Below, piece after piece: positions 24,920 to 34,589 of a stretch of DNA of 64,000 nt. The notes under the pieces are model-generated. The model did not search any database. It saw nothing but the letters and a program-made list of their open reading frames with translations, and was not told the origin of the DNA. Numbering within the stretch: the stretch's first letter is position 1; each line of letters begins with the position of its first letter. Source of the stretch: Streptomyces sp. Ru62 (GTDB taxonomy: Bacteria > Actinomycetota > Actinomycetes > Streptomycetales > Streptomycetaceae). The position numbers were made by a program, and so were the translations under genes. The DNA lies in assembly GCF_002920615.1 (NCBI RefSeq), contig NZ_PQSU01000017.1:124001-188000 (forward strand). Direction: 5' to 3'.

Positions 24920-25576
24920 TCACTTCCGGCCGAGAGGGTGGGACATCTGGTACGCCAGCCTGCGGTCCGCGCCCTCCCCGACGGCGGTCAGGGCTTCGTC
25001 CAGTTCCATGAACCACTGCCAGGCGGGCCGTCCGTCGGCCTCGGCCAGCCGCGCCACCACCAGGTCCTCCAGCTCCGGGACGCGCTTGTTCTTCCAGATC
25101 TTGTCTGCCAGGCTCACCAGCAGGTCCTCCACGCCGGTCCCGGGAGCCGTCCAGGACGCGTGGGTGCCGGCGAACCGGGCGAGGCCGGCCGGCACACCGT
25201 GCTCCAGCAGCAACTCCCGTCCCGCCGCCTCGTGCCGGGCGCCGGGACCGGACAGCTCGGCCGGGTGCCGGGTCTTGCCGATGTCGTGCGTGGCGGCACC
25301 GAACAGCACCGCGTCCGCGTCCAACTCCAGCCGTGGACAGTGCAGTCGTACCCACGTCAGGAGCTGTGCCGCGACATCGTGCACCGCGCGCAGGTGGGCC
25401 ACCAGCCGTGGGGGTGCGTCGACTTGCTCCAGCAGTAGGGCGACCCGCCCGGGCAGGGGGCGCAGGGGCGGGTCGTCGAGGTCGTCCGTCGCGATCGACG
25501 GTGTGTCGCCGGCTGTCACCGTGCCAGGGTAATGAGGGATGTGCGTCCACGGTCTGCCGGCCGGCGCTCCTGACAT
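24920..25576 (-). CDS. HD-domain phosphohydrolase-like protein
   Basis: A 218-aa protein with the HD metal ligands in order: His in VHDVAAQLL, the HD pair in ATHDIGKTRH, His in RHEAAGRELLL and Asp in SLADKIWKNKR. Such proteins are metal-dependent phosphohydrolases acting on nucleotides or related phosphates; the substrate is unknown. ATG 25576 has GGGAGG 11 bases upstream; GTG 25519 is a possible shorter start. It is alone on its strand between LysR (convergent) and the cupin gene (divergent). Confidence 0.88.
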   Translation of the reverse strand: MSGAPAGRPWTHIPHYPGTVTAGDTPSIATDDLDDPPLRPLPGRVALLLEQVDAPPRLVAHLRAVHDVAAQLLTWVRLHCPRLELDADAVLFGAATHDIGKTRHPAELSGPGARHEAAGRELLLEHGVPAGLARFAGTHASWTAPGTGVEDLLVSLADKIWKNKRVPELEDLVVARLAEADGRPAWQWFMELDEALTAVGEGADRRLAYQMSHPLGRK

Positions 25577-25730
25577 CGTTGTCCCGTCCTCCCTGGATGG
25601 CGGTGCCTGGTTGCGGGGCCGACGATGGTCCCGTGGGGTACGGCCGCCGCAGCGCCGGTGCCGTCCGAGGCCGCCGGGGGACGCAGGCCGGCCCCGGCCG
25701 CGGTGAGCGGCCGGAAGGGAGGACACCGTC

Positions 25731-26087
25731 ATGCTGGAAGTGAAGACGGTCGAGAAGCCGGACGAACGGCGCGACTTCCCCCGCGGCCACCTCGAAGCCC
25801 TCCACCTGAGCGGGCTCGACTTCGCCGTGGGCACGTTCGAACCCGGGTGGCGCTGGTCGGAGTCCGTGGCGCCGATCGCGGGCACCGAGAGCTGCATGGT
25901 CCACCACAACGGGTACGTGGTGCAGGGCCGGATGCACATCCGTATGGACGACGGCGGCGAGAGCGAGGTCGGCCCCGGCGACGTCTTCGTCTGCTCGCCC
26001 GGCCACGACGCCTGGGTGGTCGGCGACGAGCAGGTCGTGCTCCACGACTTCGCCGGGACGATGGCGAACGAGTACGCGAAGGGCTAG
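25731..26087 (+). CDS. Cupin-domain protein
   Basis: A 118-aa single cupin barrel. Motif 1 lies around CMVHHNGYVVQGRMHIRMDD and motif 2 around GPGDVFVCSPGHDAWVVGDE. The His positions HH and H give partial metal-binding pockets. GGAAGTG-rich upstream DNA and ATG 25731. Function (small-molecule binding, isomerase or dioxygenase-like) is not set by sequence. A strong bidirectional hairpin follows its stop. Confidence 0.88.
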   Translation: MLEVKTVEKPDERRDFPRGHLEALHLSGLDFAVGTFEPGWRWSESVAPIAGTESCMVHHNGYVVQGRMHIRMDDGGESEVGPGDVFVCSPGHDAWVVGDEQVVLHDFAGTMANEYAKG

Positions 26088-26121
26088 TCGGCCACTGGAT
26101 CCGTCCGCCGGTCCCCTTGCC

Positions 26122-26152
26122 CCGCCGGGCCGCCCTGGGAGCGGCCCGGCGG
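26122..26152. terminator. Bidirectional hairpin between convergent genes
   Basis: A perfect 12-bp stem, CCGCCGGGCCGC (26122-26133) with GCGGCCCGGCGG (26141-26152), and a 7-base loop. It lies between the convergent cupin (ends 26087) and PLP-enzyme (ends 26160) genes and can stop transcription from both sides. Confidence 0.8.
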
Positions 26153-26159
26153 AGTCGGT

Positions 26160-27134
26160 CTACACGCCGAAGACCCGCGCCTCCTCCTCCGCGAAGGCGA
26201 TCGTGTCCGGGTGGCCGAACAGGCCCGGGAGACCGCCCGTGTGCAGGAAGACCGTCCGCTCGCCCGGGCGGACGGTGCCGTCGCGGACCGCGGCGTACAG
26301 GCCGGCCAGGGCGCGGCCGGTGTAGATGGGGTCGAGGACCAGGCCCTCGGTGCGGGCGGCGAGACGGAGTGCTTCCCGTACCGGGGCGGTGAGGGTCGCG
26401 TAGCCGGCGCCCACCTGGTCCCGGCGGATCCGCAGCGTGTCCGGCGTGACACCCTCCGCCGTGAGCGGTGCGGTGAACTCCGCGACCGCCGCGGCCGGAT
26501 CGGCCAGCGCGCCCACGTCGACGCCGAGCACCGAACCGCCGCCCAGGGCCGCGACCAGCCCGGCCATCGTGCCGCCCGAGCCCAGGGCCACGACCGCCGT
26601 ACGCAGGTCGGGCAGTTGCTCGCGCAGCTCGGTGCCGCAGCGTACGTAGCCCCTGGCTCCCAGCGTGCTGGACCCGCCGAACGGGATCAGTGCCGGGCGG
26701 GCGCCCGCGGACCGCAGGCGCGCGCAGACCTCGGCCGCCGCCGCGTCCAGCCCGTTTTGGTCCACCTCGCCGGCCCAGGCGAGCCGCGCCCCGAACAGGC
26801 CGTCCAGGGCGAGGTTCCCGGAGCGGGAGGCGCCCGGGGTGCCGCGCAGGACGAGGACGACGTCCAGCCCGAGCCGGGCGCCCGCGGCGGCGGTCAGCCG
26901 GGCGTGGTTGCTCTGCGGGGCACCGGTGGTCACGAGCGTGTCCGCGCCCTCGGCGAGGGCCGCGCCCACCGTCCACTCCAGCTTGCGGATCTTGTTGCCG
27001 CCGCCGCCCAGGCCGGTCAGGTCGTCCCGCTTCACCCACAGGTCCTCCGGCCCGAGCCCGAGCGCGGCGGCGAGCCGGGGCGCCGGTTCCAGGGGGGTGG
27101 GGAAGCTGCCCAGGGGCACGGGCGGGTGGGTCAT
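26160..27134 (-). CDS. PLP-dependent D-cysteine desulfhydrase/ACC deaminase-family enzyme
   Basis: A 324-aa fold-type II PLP enzyme. The Schiff-base Lys is in GGGGNKIRKLE, the substrate carboxylate loop is TTGAPQSNHAR, the phosphate loop is ALGSGGTMAG, and FLHTGGLPGLFGH lies near the C terminus. This pattern is shared by D-cysteine desulfhydrase and 1-aminocyclopropane-1-carboxylate deaminase; sequence alone does not decide between them. ATG 27134 follows AAGGACGTCACC. It is separated from the VWA gene by about 130 bp. Confidence 0.92.
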   Translation of the reverse strand: MTHPPVPLGSFPTPLEPAPRLAAALGLGPEDLWVKRDDLTGLGGGGNKIRKLEWTVGAALAEGADTLVTTGAPQSNHARLTAAAGARLGLDVVLVLRGTPGASRSGNLALDGLFGARLAWAGEVDQNGLDAAAAEVCARLRSAGARPALIPFGGSSTLGARGYVRCGTELREQLPDLRTAVVALGSGGTMAGLVAALGGGSVLGVDVGALADPAAAVAEFTAPLTAEGVTPDTLRIRRDQVGAGYATLTAPVREALRLAARTEGLVLDPIYTGRALAGLYAAVRDGTVRPGERTVFLHTGGLPGLFGHPDTIAFAEEEARVFGV

Positions 27135-27264
27135 GGTGACGTCCTTGGGTCGGTGTCGGCGTTGGGGCCAGTCGATCACGGCCGGGCGCCCGGCGTCATA
27201 CCGGCGGCAAGACCGCTGCTCACCGCGCGGAGCGGATCAGCCGATCCAGGTCACAGGCCCGGCC

Positions 27265-28616
27265 TCACACCGGGAGCAGGCCCGCGATCAGCGCGCTGAG
27301 CTGCGCGGCCGTGCGGCACTCGTGCATCTGCACCAGCTCGGCGTACGCGGGCGCGGCCGAGTCACCGGTGCCCCAGCGGTCGCGTGGCTCGGGGTTGAGC
27401 CAGTAGACGCGCCGGGCGCGCCGGGCCAGTTCGCGTACGGCGGGGAGGTTCGGGTCGCTCATGTTCGTGCGGGCGTCACCGAGGACGAACACCGTCGTGC
27501 GCGGCCCCACCGCACCGCCGTACCGCTCGGCGAACTCGCCCAGCGCCACGCCGTAGTCACTGCTGCCGTGCCAGCCGGTGAGCGTGGCCTCGGCGCGGAT
27601 GCGGGCGCCGAGCCCGTCGGGGTCGGCGCGGCCGTGGTCGAGCAGGCCGGTGACCTCGTCGAGCCGGTTGACGAACGCGAACACGCGCACCTTGCTGAAC
27701 TGGTCGTGCAGGGCCTGCACGAGGAGCATGGTGAAGTCCGAGAAGCCGGACACCGAGCCCGACACATCGCAGAGCAGGACCAGTTCGGGCCGGACCGGAC
27801 GGCGCCGCCGCAGCACCGGCCGCATCGGCACGCCCCCCGTGGACAGCGAGGAGCGCAGGGTGCGGCGCAGGTCGATCGTGCCGCGTGCGGCCCGGCGGCG
27901 GCGCGCGGCGAGCCGGGTGGCCAGCTTCCGCGCCAACGGCTGGACCGCCCGGCGGAGTTCGGTCAGCTGGTCCCGGTTCGCGATCAGGAAGTCGACCCGG
28001 TCGGCGGTCGGCCGCACACCCCGCCGCGCGATCTCGTCCCGCCCCCGCCGCTCGGCCACCCGGCGCCGGGCCTCCGCCCCCACCAGCCGCCGGAACTCCT
28101 CGATGCGGCGCCGGATCTCGTCGTCCAGCAGCCGGTCCGCGAACCCGGCGCCGCCGTCGCCGTCCCGGCCCCGGACGTCGGCCCGCACCCGGGCCAGCAG
28201 GGTCTGGGGGCGCAGCCGGTCCAGGGTCTGGTACGCCGACCAGCCGTCCGAGCCCGGTGAACTCCCGTACCCGCCCAGGCCGTCGACCGCCTCCGCCGCC
28301 AACCGGGCCATCATCGCCCGGTCGTCCGCCGCCAGCGCCTCGGCGAGCCGGTCGCGCAGGGTCTCCCGGTCCCGGGGAGCGCCCTTGGGACCGCCGACTC
28401 CGCTCGGGAAGTAGAGGTCGAAGACCGAGTCGAACAGGGCACGTTGGCCCGGTCCGTGCAGCAGCGTAGCCGCCAGCCCCTCGCGCAGGCGCTCCCGGTC
28501 CGCGAGTCCCAGCACCTCCACCGCCCGGGCCGCGTCCACGGTCTCCCCGGTGCCGATCCGCACCCCGTGCGCGCGCAGCGCCGCGGCCAGGCCGGTGATC
28601 CGGTCGGCGACGGCGG

Positions 28617-28620
<4 letters not shown>
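27265..28620 (-). CDS. VWA-domain CoxE-like protein
   Basis: A 451-aa protein of the CoxE/VWA group. The N-terminal half is a conserved helical region (GVRIGTGETVDAARAV). A von Willebrand A domain runs from about 255 with the MIDAS start VLLCDVSGSVSGFSDF, and ends with FVLGDARTNMSDPNL. These proteins work with MoxR ATPases as metal-insertion or protein-remodelling chaperones. It overlaps its partner by 4 bp. The target is not identified; a molybdo-hydroxylase subunit lies at the far left end of the window, but 26 kb away. Confidence 0.92.
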
Positions 28621-29474
<854 letters not shown>

Positions 29475-29534
29475 CGGGGCCTCCGGCGAGGTCGGGGACA
29501 GGGTCCGGGAGGAGCGGTTTCCGATCTCCTATCT

Positions 29535-29577
29535 AAGCGCTTGTTCAGCTTGGGCGCCATGGTATACACCGATCGGT
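29535..29577. promoter_or_regulatory. Palindromes upstream of the TetR gene
   Basis: AAGCGCTT (29535-29542) within TCTAAGCGCTTGTTCAG, and ACCGATCGGT (29568-29577), lie in the divergent gap between the MoxR and TetR genes. The first looks like many TetR-family operators and the second is a perfect 10-bp palindrome. Either could be the autoregulatory site. Confidence 0.5.
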
Positions 29578-29611
29578 CTCCTTCGGGCCGGTGTCGCGAT
29601 AACCTCGCGGT

Positions 29612-30184
29612 ATGACCAGCAGAGAGAAGGTGTCCCCCCGCGACCGGCTGCTCGACGCCGCCGCACGGCTCTCCTACAGCGACGGCGTCTCCATCGGCAT
29701 CGAGGCGCTGTGCCGGGAGGCGGGCGTTTCCAAGCGGTCGATGTACCAGCTCTTCGACAGCAAGGACGAGATGCTGGCCGCCAGCCTGGAGCGGCGGATG
29801 CCGGCGTACCAGGCCCGGCTGACCCACCCCGATCCGGCGGCCGCGACCCCGCGCGAGAGCATCCTGTACGTCTTCGGACAACTGGAGAAGGGCTCCGTGG
29901 AACCCGAGTACCACGGCTGCCCCTACCTGGCCGTGCTGGTCGAGGTGAAGGATCCCGAGCATCCGGCGAGCGCGGTCGCCCGCGAGGCCAAGGACATCCT
30001 GCTGGGCGTCTTCCGCGAGGAGGCGGAGCGGGGCGGCGCGCGGGATCCCGAGCTGCTCGCCCGCCAGCTCCTGCTCGTCTTCGACGGCGCCAGCGCCCGG
30101 GCCGGCGCCCGGGTGGAACACCTGGACGACGGACTCGCCACGACCACGGTGACGGCCCTGCTGGACGCGGCGGGGGTCCGCTAG
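29612..30184 (+). CDS. TetR-family regulator
   Basis: A 190-aa repressor-type protein. Its helix-turn-helix is RDRLLDAAARLSYSDGVSIG followed by IEALCREAGVSKRSMYQLFD, and the C-terminal ligand domain contains GCPYLAVLVEVKDPEHPA. The GCPY motif is typical of the AcrR-like group that often controls efflux or oxidoreductase genes. It is divergent from the moxR-VWA operon and 170 bp ahead of the ABC importer; either could be a target. Autoregulation is likely from the palindromes upstream. Confidence 0.93.
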   Translation: MTSREKVSPRDRLLDAAARLSYSDGVSIGIEALCREAGVSKRSMYQLFDSKDEMLAASLERRMPAYQARLTHPDPAAATPRESILYVFGQLEKGSVEPEYHGCPYLAVLVEVKDPEHPASAVAREAKDILLGVFREEAERGGARDPELLARQLLLVFDGASARAGARVEHLDDGLATTTVTALLDAAGVR

Positions 30185-30353
30185 CCCCCGGCCCGCGGCG
30201 CGAGCCGTCACGGCAGGCCCCCGTGCTTGCCGCCACGGCATGCCCCCATGCCTGCGGCCACGACACGTCCCGTGCGAGCCACCACGACACCCGCCCCCCC
30301 GTCCGGGCCACCACAACGCGCCACCGTCCTCGGCCGCCCGGTGCAATGGACCC

Positions 30354-31034
30354 GTGACCGCGCCCCCGGACGACTGCCTCGCGCGTAACGAGTGGATCTG
30401 CGGTGCCTATCTCAGCACCCGCCGGCAGATCCTGCTCGACGCGGTCGTCCAGCATCTCCAGCTGACCTTCCTGTCGGTCCTGACCGGCCTGGTGATCGCG
30501 CTGCCGCTGGCGGTGCTGGCCCGTCGCTGGGGCTGGGCGGCCGGTCCGGTCCTCGCCCTGACGACGATCCTCTACACCATTCCGTCGCTGGCCATGTTCT
30601 CCCTGCTGCTGCCCCTCTACGGCCTCTCGGCCACCCTGGTCGTCGCCGGGCTGGTGCTGTACTCGCTCACCCTCCTCGTCCGGAACATCCTCGCCGGCCT
30701 GCGCGCGGTCCCGGAGGAGACCCGGCAGGCCGCACGGGGGCTCGGCTACGGGCCCGTCCGCCTGTTGCTCACCGTGGAGCTGCCCCTGGCCCTGCCCGCC
30801 GCGATGGCCGGCCTGCGCATCGCCACCGTCTCAGCGGTCTCCCTGCTCACGGTCGGCGCGATCGTCGGCTTCGGCGGTCTCGGCAACCTCATCTACGCCG
30901 GCATGAACACCTACTTCAAGGCCCAGGTGCTCACCGCCTCCGTGCTGTGCGTGCTGATCGCCGTAGCCGCCGACCTGCTCCTGCTGGGCGTGCAGCGGCT
31001 GATCACCCCCTGGACGCGGGCGGCCCGTCCATGA
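30354..31034 (+). CDS. OpuC/ProW-type ABC transporter permease
   Basis: A 226-aa integral membrane protein of the betaine/choline-type importer family. It has about five or six membrane helices and the permease loop signature around EETRQAARGLGYGPVRLLLT, VELPLALPAA. The GTG start at 30354 places the first helix after a short QHLQLTFLSVLTG stretch. The stop overlaps the second permease by 4 bp (ATGA). It forms a heterodimer with the next gene. Confidence 0.9.
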   Translation: MTAPPDDCLARNEWICGAYLSTRRQILLDAVVQHLQLTFLSVLTGLVIALPLAVLARRWGWAAGPVLALTTILYTIPSLAMFSLLLPLYGLSATLVVAGLVLYSLTLLVRNILAGLRAVPEETRQAARGLGYGPVRLLLTVELPLALPAAMAGLRIATVSAVSLLTVGAIVGFGGLGNLIYAGMNTYFKAQVLTASVLCVLIAVAADLLLLGVQRLITPWTRAARP

Positions 31035-31702
31035 GCACCCTCACCGCCGCCTGGGACTGGCTCACCGACCCCGCCCACTGGTCGGGCGACGACGGCATCC
31101 GGCACCGGCTGCTCCAGCACCTCTCGCTCACCGTCGTCTGCCTGGCCCTCAGCTGTCTGATCGCGCTGCCCGTCGCACTCGTCCTCGGCCACCTCGGCAA
31201 GGGCGGCGCGCTCGCCGTCAACATCTCCAACGTCGGCCGGGCCGTGCCCACCTTCGCCGTGCTGGTCCTGCTCCTGCTGACCCCGGTCGGGAGGTGGGGG
31301 GACGGCCCCACGGTGGTCGCCCTCGTGCTGTTCGCCGTACCGCCGCTGCTCACCAACGCCTACGTCGGCATGCGGGAGGTCGACCGGAGTGTCGTCCAGG
31401 CTGCCCGAGGCATGGGCATGACCGGCCGACAGCTGTTGTTCCACGTGGAACTGCCCCTTTCGCTCCCCCTCCTGCTGAACGGCGTGCGGATCGCCGCAGT
31501 CCAGCTCGTCGCCACCGCCACGATCGCCGCGCTCGCGGGCGGCGGCGGCCTCGGCCGGATCATCACGGCGGGCTTCAACCTGGCCAGCACGCCCCAGGTG
31601 GTCGCGGGCGCGCTGCTCGTCGCGGTGTTCGCCCTGCTCGTCGAAGGTGTCTTCGAGATCGCCGAGCGAGTGGCACCCGCCTGGGTCCGGGGCGGCCGAT
31701 GA
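31031..31702 (+). CDS. OpuC/ProW-type ABC transporter permease (second)
   Basis: A 223-aa permease related to the preceding one, with the same coupling-loop pattern (VVQAARGMGMTGRQLLFHVE, LPLSLPLLLNG) and a C-terminal block TIAALAGGGGLGRIITAGFN. It overlaps both neighbours by 4 bp, so two permeases and the binding protein are translated as a unit. Expected substrates are quaternary amines such as glycine betaine or choline; related systems also carry ergothioneine. Confidence 0.92.
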   Translation: MSTLTAAWDWLTDPAHWSGDDGIRHRLLQHLSLTVVCLALSCLIALPVALVLGHLGKGGALAVNISNVGRAVPTFAVLVLLLLTPVGRWGDGPTVVALVLFAVPPLLTNAYVGMREVDRSVVQAARGMGMTGRQLLFHVELPLSLPLLLNGVRIAAVQLVATATIAALAGGGGLGRIITAGFNLASTPQVVAGALLVAVFALLVEGVFEIAERVAPAWVRGGR

Positions 31703-32712
31703 GAGGCCGCACGGCACCTGCCGCCTGCACCCTCCTCGGCCGCCGTACGGCACGCGTCAGGGCCGCCCTCCTCAGCCGCCGTACCGCACTCGCCACGGCC
31801 GGCCTCCTCGCCCTGGGCGCCTGTGCCACCGGTCCGTCCCTGGAGGACCGCGGCCAGGTCACCGCCCCGCCCGGGGACAGCCGTCATCTGACCATCGGCT
31901 CGGCCGGCTTCACCGAGAGCGATCTGCTCGCCCAGATGTACGCCCAGCTGCTCGACCAGGCCGGCTACAAGACGTCCCTGCTCACGGTCGCCAACCGGGA
32001 ACTGTACGAACCCGCCCTGGAGTCCGGCCAGATCGACGTCGTACCCGAGTACGCGGCGACCCTGGCCGACTGGCTGAGCGCCAAGACCCACGGCGCCGAC
32101 GCGCCCCCGGTCGGCTCGCCCGACCTCGGCACCACGATGAAGGCCCTGCGCGCCCTCGCCGCACCCCGCGGTCTCACCGTCCTGCCGCCCGGCCGCGCCG
32201 TCGACCAGAACGCCTTCGCGGTGACCGCCGCCTACGCCCGCCGACACCACCTCAGGACCCTCAGCGACCTCGGCGCCTCCGGACTGAAGGTACGGCTCGC
32301 GGCGGGCGACGAATGCGTGCGACGGCCGTACTGCGCACCCGGACTGAAGAAGGTGTACGGCATCGACATCACCGGCGTCGATCCCAAGGGTGTCGGCACG
32401 ACCCAGGCCAAACGGGCCGTGCAGGAGGGCCGCGACCAGATGGTGCTGACCACCACGACCGACGCCACCCTCGACTCCTTCGGCCTGGTCCTGCTCGCCG
32501 ACGACAAGCGACTGCAGAACGCCGACTACGTCGTCCCGGTCGTCAACCGCTCCCGCGCGGGCGGTGCCGGCGTGGCGAAGGCGCTCGGCCGGCTCAACGA
32601 CGTGCTCACCACCGGGGACCTGGCCGCCATGAACCGGCAGGTCGACAGCTGGCGGCGGCTGCCCGCCGACGTGGCCCGCGCCTACCTCAAGGAGAAGGGC
32701 CTGCTCAACTGA
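31699..32712 (+). CDS. Glycine-betaine/choline-type ABC substrate-binding lipoprotein
   Basis: A 337-aa OpuAC/OsmF-type binding protein. The lipobox LLALGAC lies near residue 45, preceded by RRTALATAG with a twin-Arg look. The mature part begins LTIGSAGFTESDLLAQMYAQ and has the ligand-site segment VVPEYAATLADWLS. The N-terminal extension before the lipobox is long and Arg-rich; a later start is possible. It is convergent with the ATPase gene, with only 6 bp between the stops. Confidence 0.92.
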   Translation: MRGRTAPAACTLLGRRTARVRAALLSRRTALATAGLLALGACATGPSLEDRGQVTAPPGDSRHLTIGSAGFTESDLLAQMYAQLLDQAGYKTSLLTVANRELYEPALESGQIDVVPEYAATLADWLSAKTHGADAPPVGSPDLGTTMKALRALAAPRGLTVLPPGRAVDQNAFAVTAAYARRHHLRTLSDLGASGLKVRLAAGDECVRRPYCAPGLKKVYGIDITGVDPKGVGTTQAKRAVQEGRDQMVLTTTTDATLDSFGLVLLADDKRLQNADYVVPVVNRSRAGGAGVAKALGRLNDVLTTGDLAAMNRQVDSWRRLPADVARAYLKEKGLLN

Positions 32713-32718
32713 CCCGGC

Positions 32719-33873
32719 TCAGGCGTCCGCCACCGAGTCGAACGGCACCTGCCCCCGCGCCACCCCGCGCGCGTCGGCGTCCACCGAGCGGCGCAGCGCC
32801 TCGTGCAGCTTCGCCGGGGTCAGCACGCCGAGGAACCGCGCCCCGTCCAGCACGGCGACCCACCCGGCGTCGTGCTGGAGCATCACCCCGAACGCCTGCT
32901 TCAGCGGCGCGCCGACCGGCACCCAGGCGGTCATGCGGTGGGCGAGGTCCCCCACCGTGCCGCCCGCCGGCAGTTCCTCCACACCGACCCAGCCGTGCAG
33001 GTCACCGCCCGCGTCCAGGACCACCGCCCACCGGGCGCCCGTGGACCGCAGCCGCTCCAGCGCCCGCGCGGCCGGCTCGTCAGGGCGGGCCACGGGCGGC
33101 TGCTCCAGGTCGTCCGGCTCGATCGCGGTGACCGACAGCCGCTTCAGCCCGCGGTCGGCGCCCACGAAGGAGGCGACGTATTGGGTCGCGGGCGACCCGA
33201 GCACCGCGCCGGGCGTGTCGAACTGCTCGATGCGGCCCTGCCCGTACACGGCGATCCGGTCGCCGAGCCGGACGGCCTCCTCGATGTCGTGCGTGACCAG
33301 CAGCACCGTCTTGCGCACCGCCGCCTGCATCCGCAGGAACTCGTCCTGCAACTGCTCGCGCACCACCGGGTCGACCGCGCCGAACGGCTCGTCCATCAGC
33401 AGCACCGGCGGATCCGCGGCCAGCGCCCGCGCCACGCCGACCCGCTGCCGCTGCCCGCCGGACAGCTGCTCCGGATAGCGCGGTCCGTAGGTCTTCGGAT
33501 CGAGCCCCACCAGGTCCAGCAGCTCGGCCGCCCGGGCCCGTGCCTTCGCCCGCTTCCAGCCGAGCAGCGCGGGCACGGTCGCGGTGTTGTCCAGGACGGT
33601 GCGGTGCGGGAAGAGGCCCACCTGCTGGATGACGTACCCGATCCGGCGGCGCAGCCGGACCGGGTCGACGGTCGCGATGTCCTCGCCGCCGACGAGGATC
33701 CGGCCGGAGGTCGGCTCGATGAGCCGGTTCACCATCATCATGGTCGTCGTCTTGCCGCAGCCCGAGGGCCCGACGAGCGTGACCAGTTCCCCCTCGGCCA
33801 CCTCGAAGGAGAGGTCGTCCACGGCCGTCGTACCGTCCGGAAACCGCTTGGTGACCTGCTCGAACCGGATCAT
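32719..33873 (-). CDS. OpuC/ProV-type ABC ATPase with CBS domains
   Basis: A 384-aa ATPase that energises the adjacent importer. Walker A GPSGCGKTTTMMMV, signature LSGGQRQRVGVARAL, Walker B VLLMDEPFGAVDP, and a switch His in VTHDIEEAVRLGD. The C-terminal part from about residue 260 holds two CBS modules (ARWAVVLDAGGDLHGWVG and GWVAVLDGARFLGVLTP), which in this family sense ionic strength or nucleotides. Odd point: it is on the opposite strand to its permeases, tail to tail, so it has its own promoter. Confidence 0.94.
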   Translation of the reverse strand: MIRFEQVTKRFPDGTTAVDDLSFEVAEGELVTLVGPSGCGKTTTMMMVNRLIEPTSGRILVGGEDIATVDPVRLRRRIGYVIQQVGLFPHRTVLDNTATVPALLGWKRAKARARAAELLDLVGLDPKTYGPRYPEQLSGGQRQRVGVARALAADPPVLLMDEPFGAVDPVVREQLQDEFLRMQAAVRKTVLLVTHDIEEAVRLGDRIAVYGQGRIEQFDTPGAVLGSPATQYVASFVGADRGLKRLSVTAIEPDDLEQPPVARPDEPAARALERLRSTGARWAVVLDAGGDLHGWVGVEELPAGGTVGDLAHRMTAWVPVGAPLKQAFGVMLQHDAGWVAVLDGARFLGVLTPAKLHEALRRSVDADARGVARGQVPFDSVADA

Positions 33874-33947
33874 TCCCTCAACGTACGGCAGGACGCCGCC
33901 CGCCTCACTCCGTCGTGCCCCGACCGGCGGACGCCCGGGCAGTGCGG

Positions 33948-34589
33948 TCAGCCGAGCAGGATCACCTCCAGGGTGCGCGGGCCGTGCACGCCCTCCACCC
34001 GGTCCAGCTCGATGTCGCTGGTGGCCGACGGGCCGGAGATCCAGGTCAACGGGCGGGTGGGGTCGAGGCGTTCGAGGGCCTGGGGGACGGAGGAGACGAC
34101 CTGGTCCGGGACGCGGACGACACAGATGTGGTGGTCCGGGACGAGCGAGATACGGCGGCGGCCCTGGTCGGGGGAGCCGTCGAGCACGATCGTGCCGGTC
34201 TCGGCGATCGCCACGGCACACCCCGTCACCACACTGTCCACCCGGTCCAGCCGCTGGGCGGTGTCCGCCACCCGGTCGTGGATCCGCACGGGATCGGCGG
34301 CGGACATCCACTCCGGCGGCAGCCCCGGAGGAACGAGCACCTCCTGTGAGCCGCGCTCGGCCAGCAGCCGCATGACGAGCAGCGGCAGCTCCTCCGCGTC
34401 GCAGCGGTGCACGACGGCCCGGTAGTCCACCAGGTTCTCCGCCAGCAGCTCCACCGTCTCCCCGGTGGTCCGCCGCCCGTGCTCGCGCAGGTAGTCCCGG
34501 GGCACGGCCTCCTCGTACGGCCCCTCGTCCGCGGGCACGTCCGCGAGCGCGCGCCGCACCCGGCCCAGGATCCGCTCCCTGCTGCTCAC
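33948..34589 (-). CDS. lutC: LutC-type LUD-domain protein (lactate utilization)
   Basis: A 213-aa LUD-domain protein. The core is GCAVAIAETGTIVLDGSPDQ and the C terminus ISGPSATSDIELDRVEGVHG, with the characteristic GPSATSDIE motif. With LutA and LutB it oxidises L-lactate to pyruvate. The GTG start overlaps the lutB stop by 4 bp. Third gene of lutABC. Confidence 0.95.
   Translation of the reverse strand: MSSRERILGRVRRALADVPADEGPYEEAVPRDYLREHGRRTTGETVELLAENLVDYRAVVHRCDAEELPLLVMRLLAERGSQEVLVPPGLPPEWMSAADPVRIHDRVADTAQRLDRVDSVVTGCAVAIAETGTIVLDGSPDQGRRRISLVPDHHICVVRVPDQVVSSVPQALERLDPTRPLTWISGPSATSDIELDRVEGVHGPRTLEVILLG

Noticed and set aside
30240-30353. Earlier ATG for the first OpuC permease
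   Set aside because: The added 38 residues are His/Pro/Arg-rich with no membrane or signal character; GTG 30354 gives a normal permease start.
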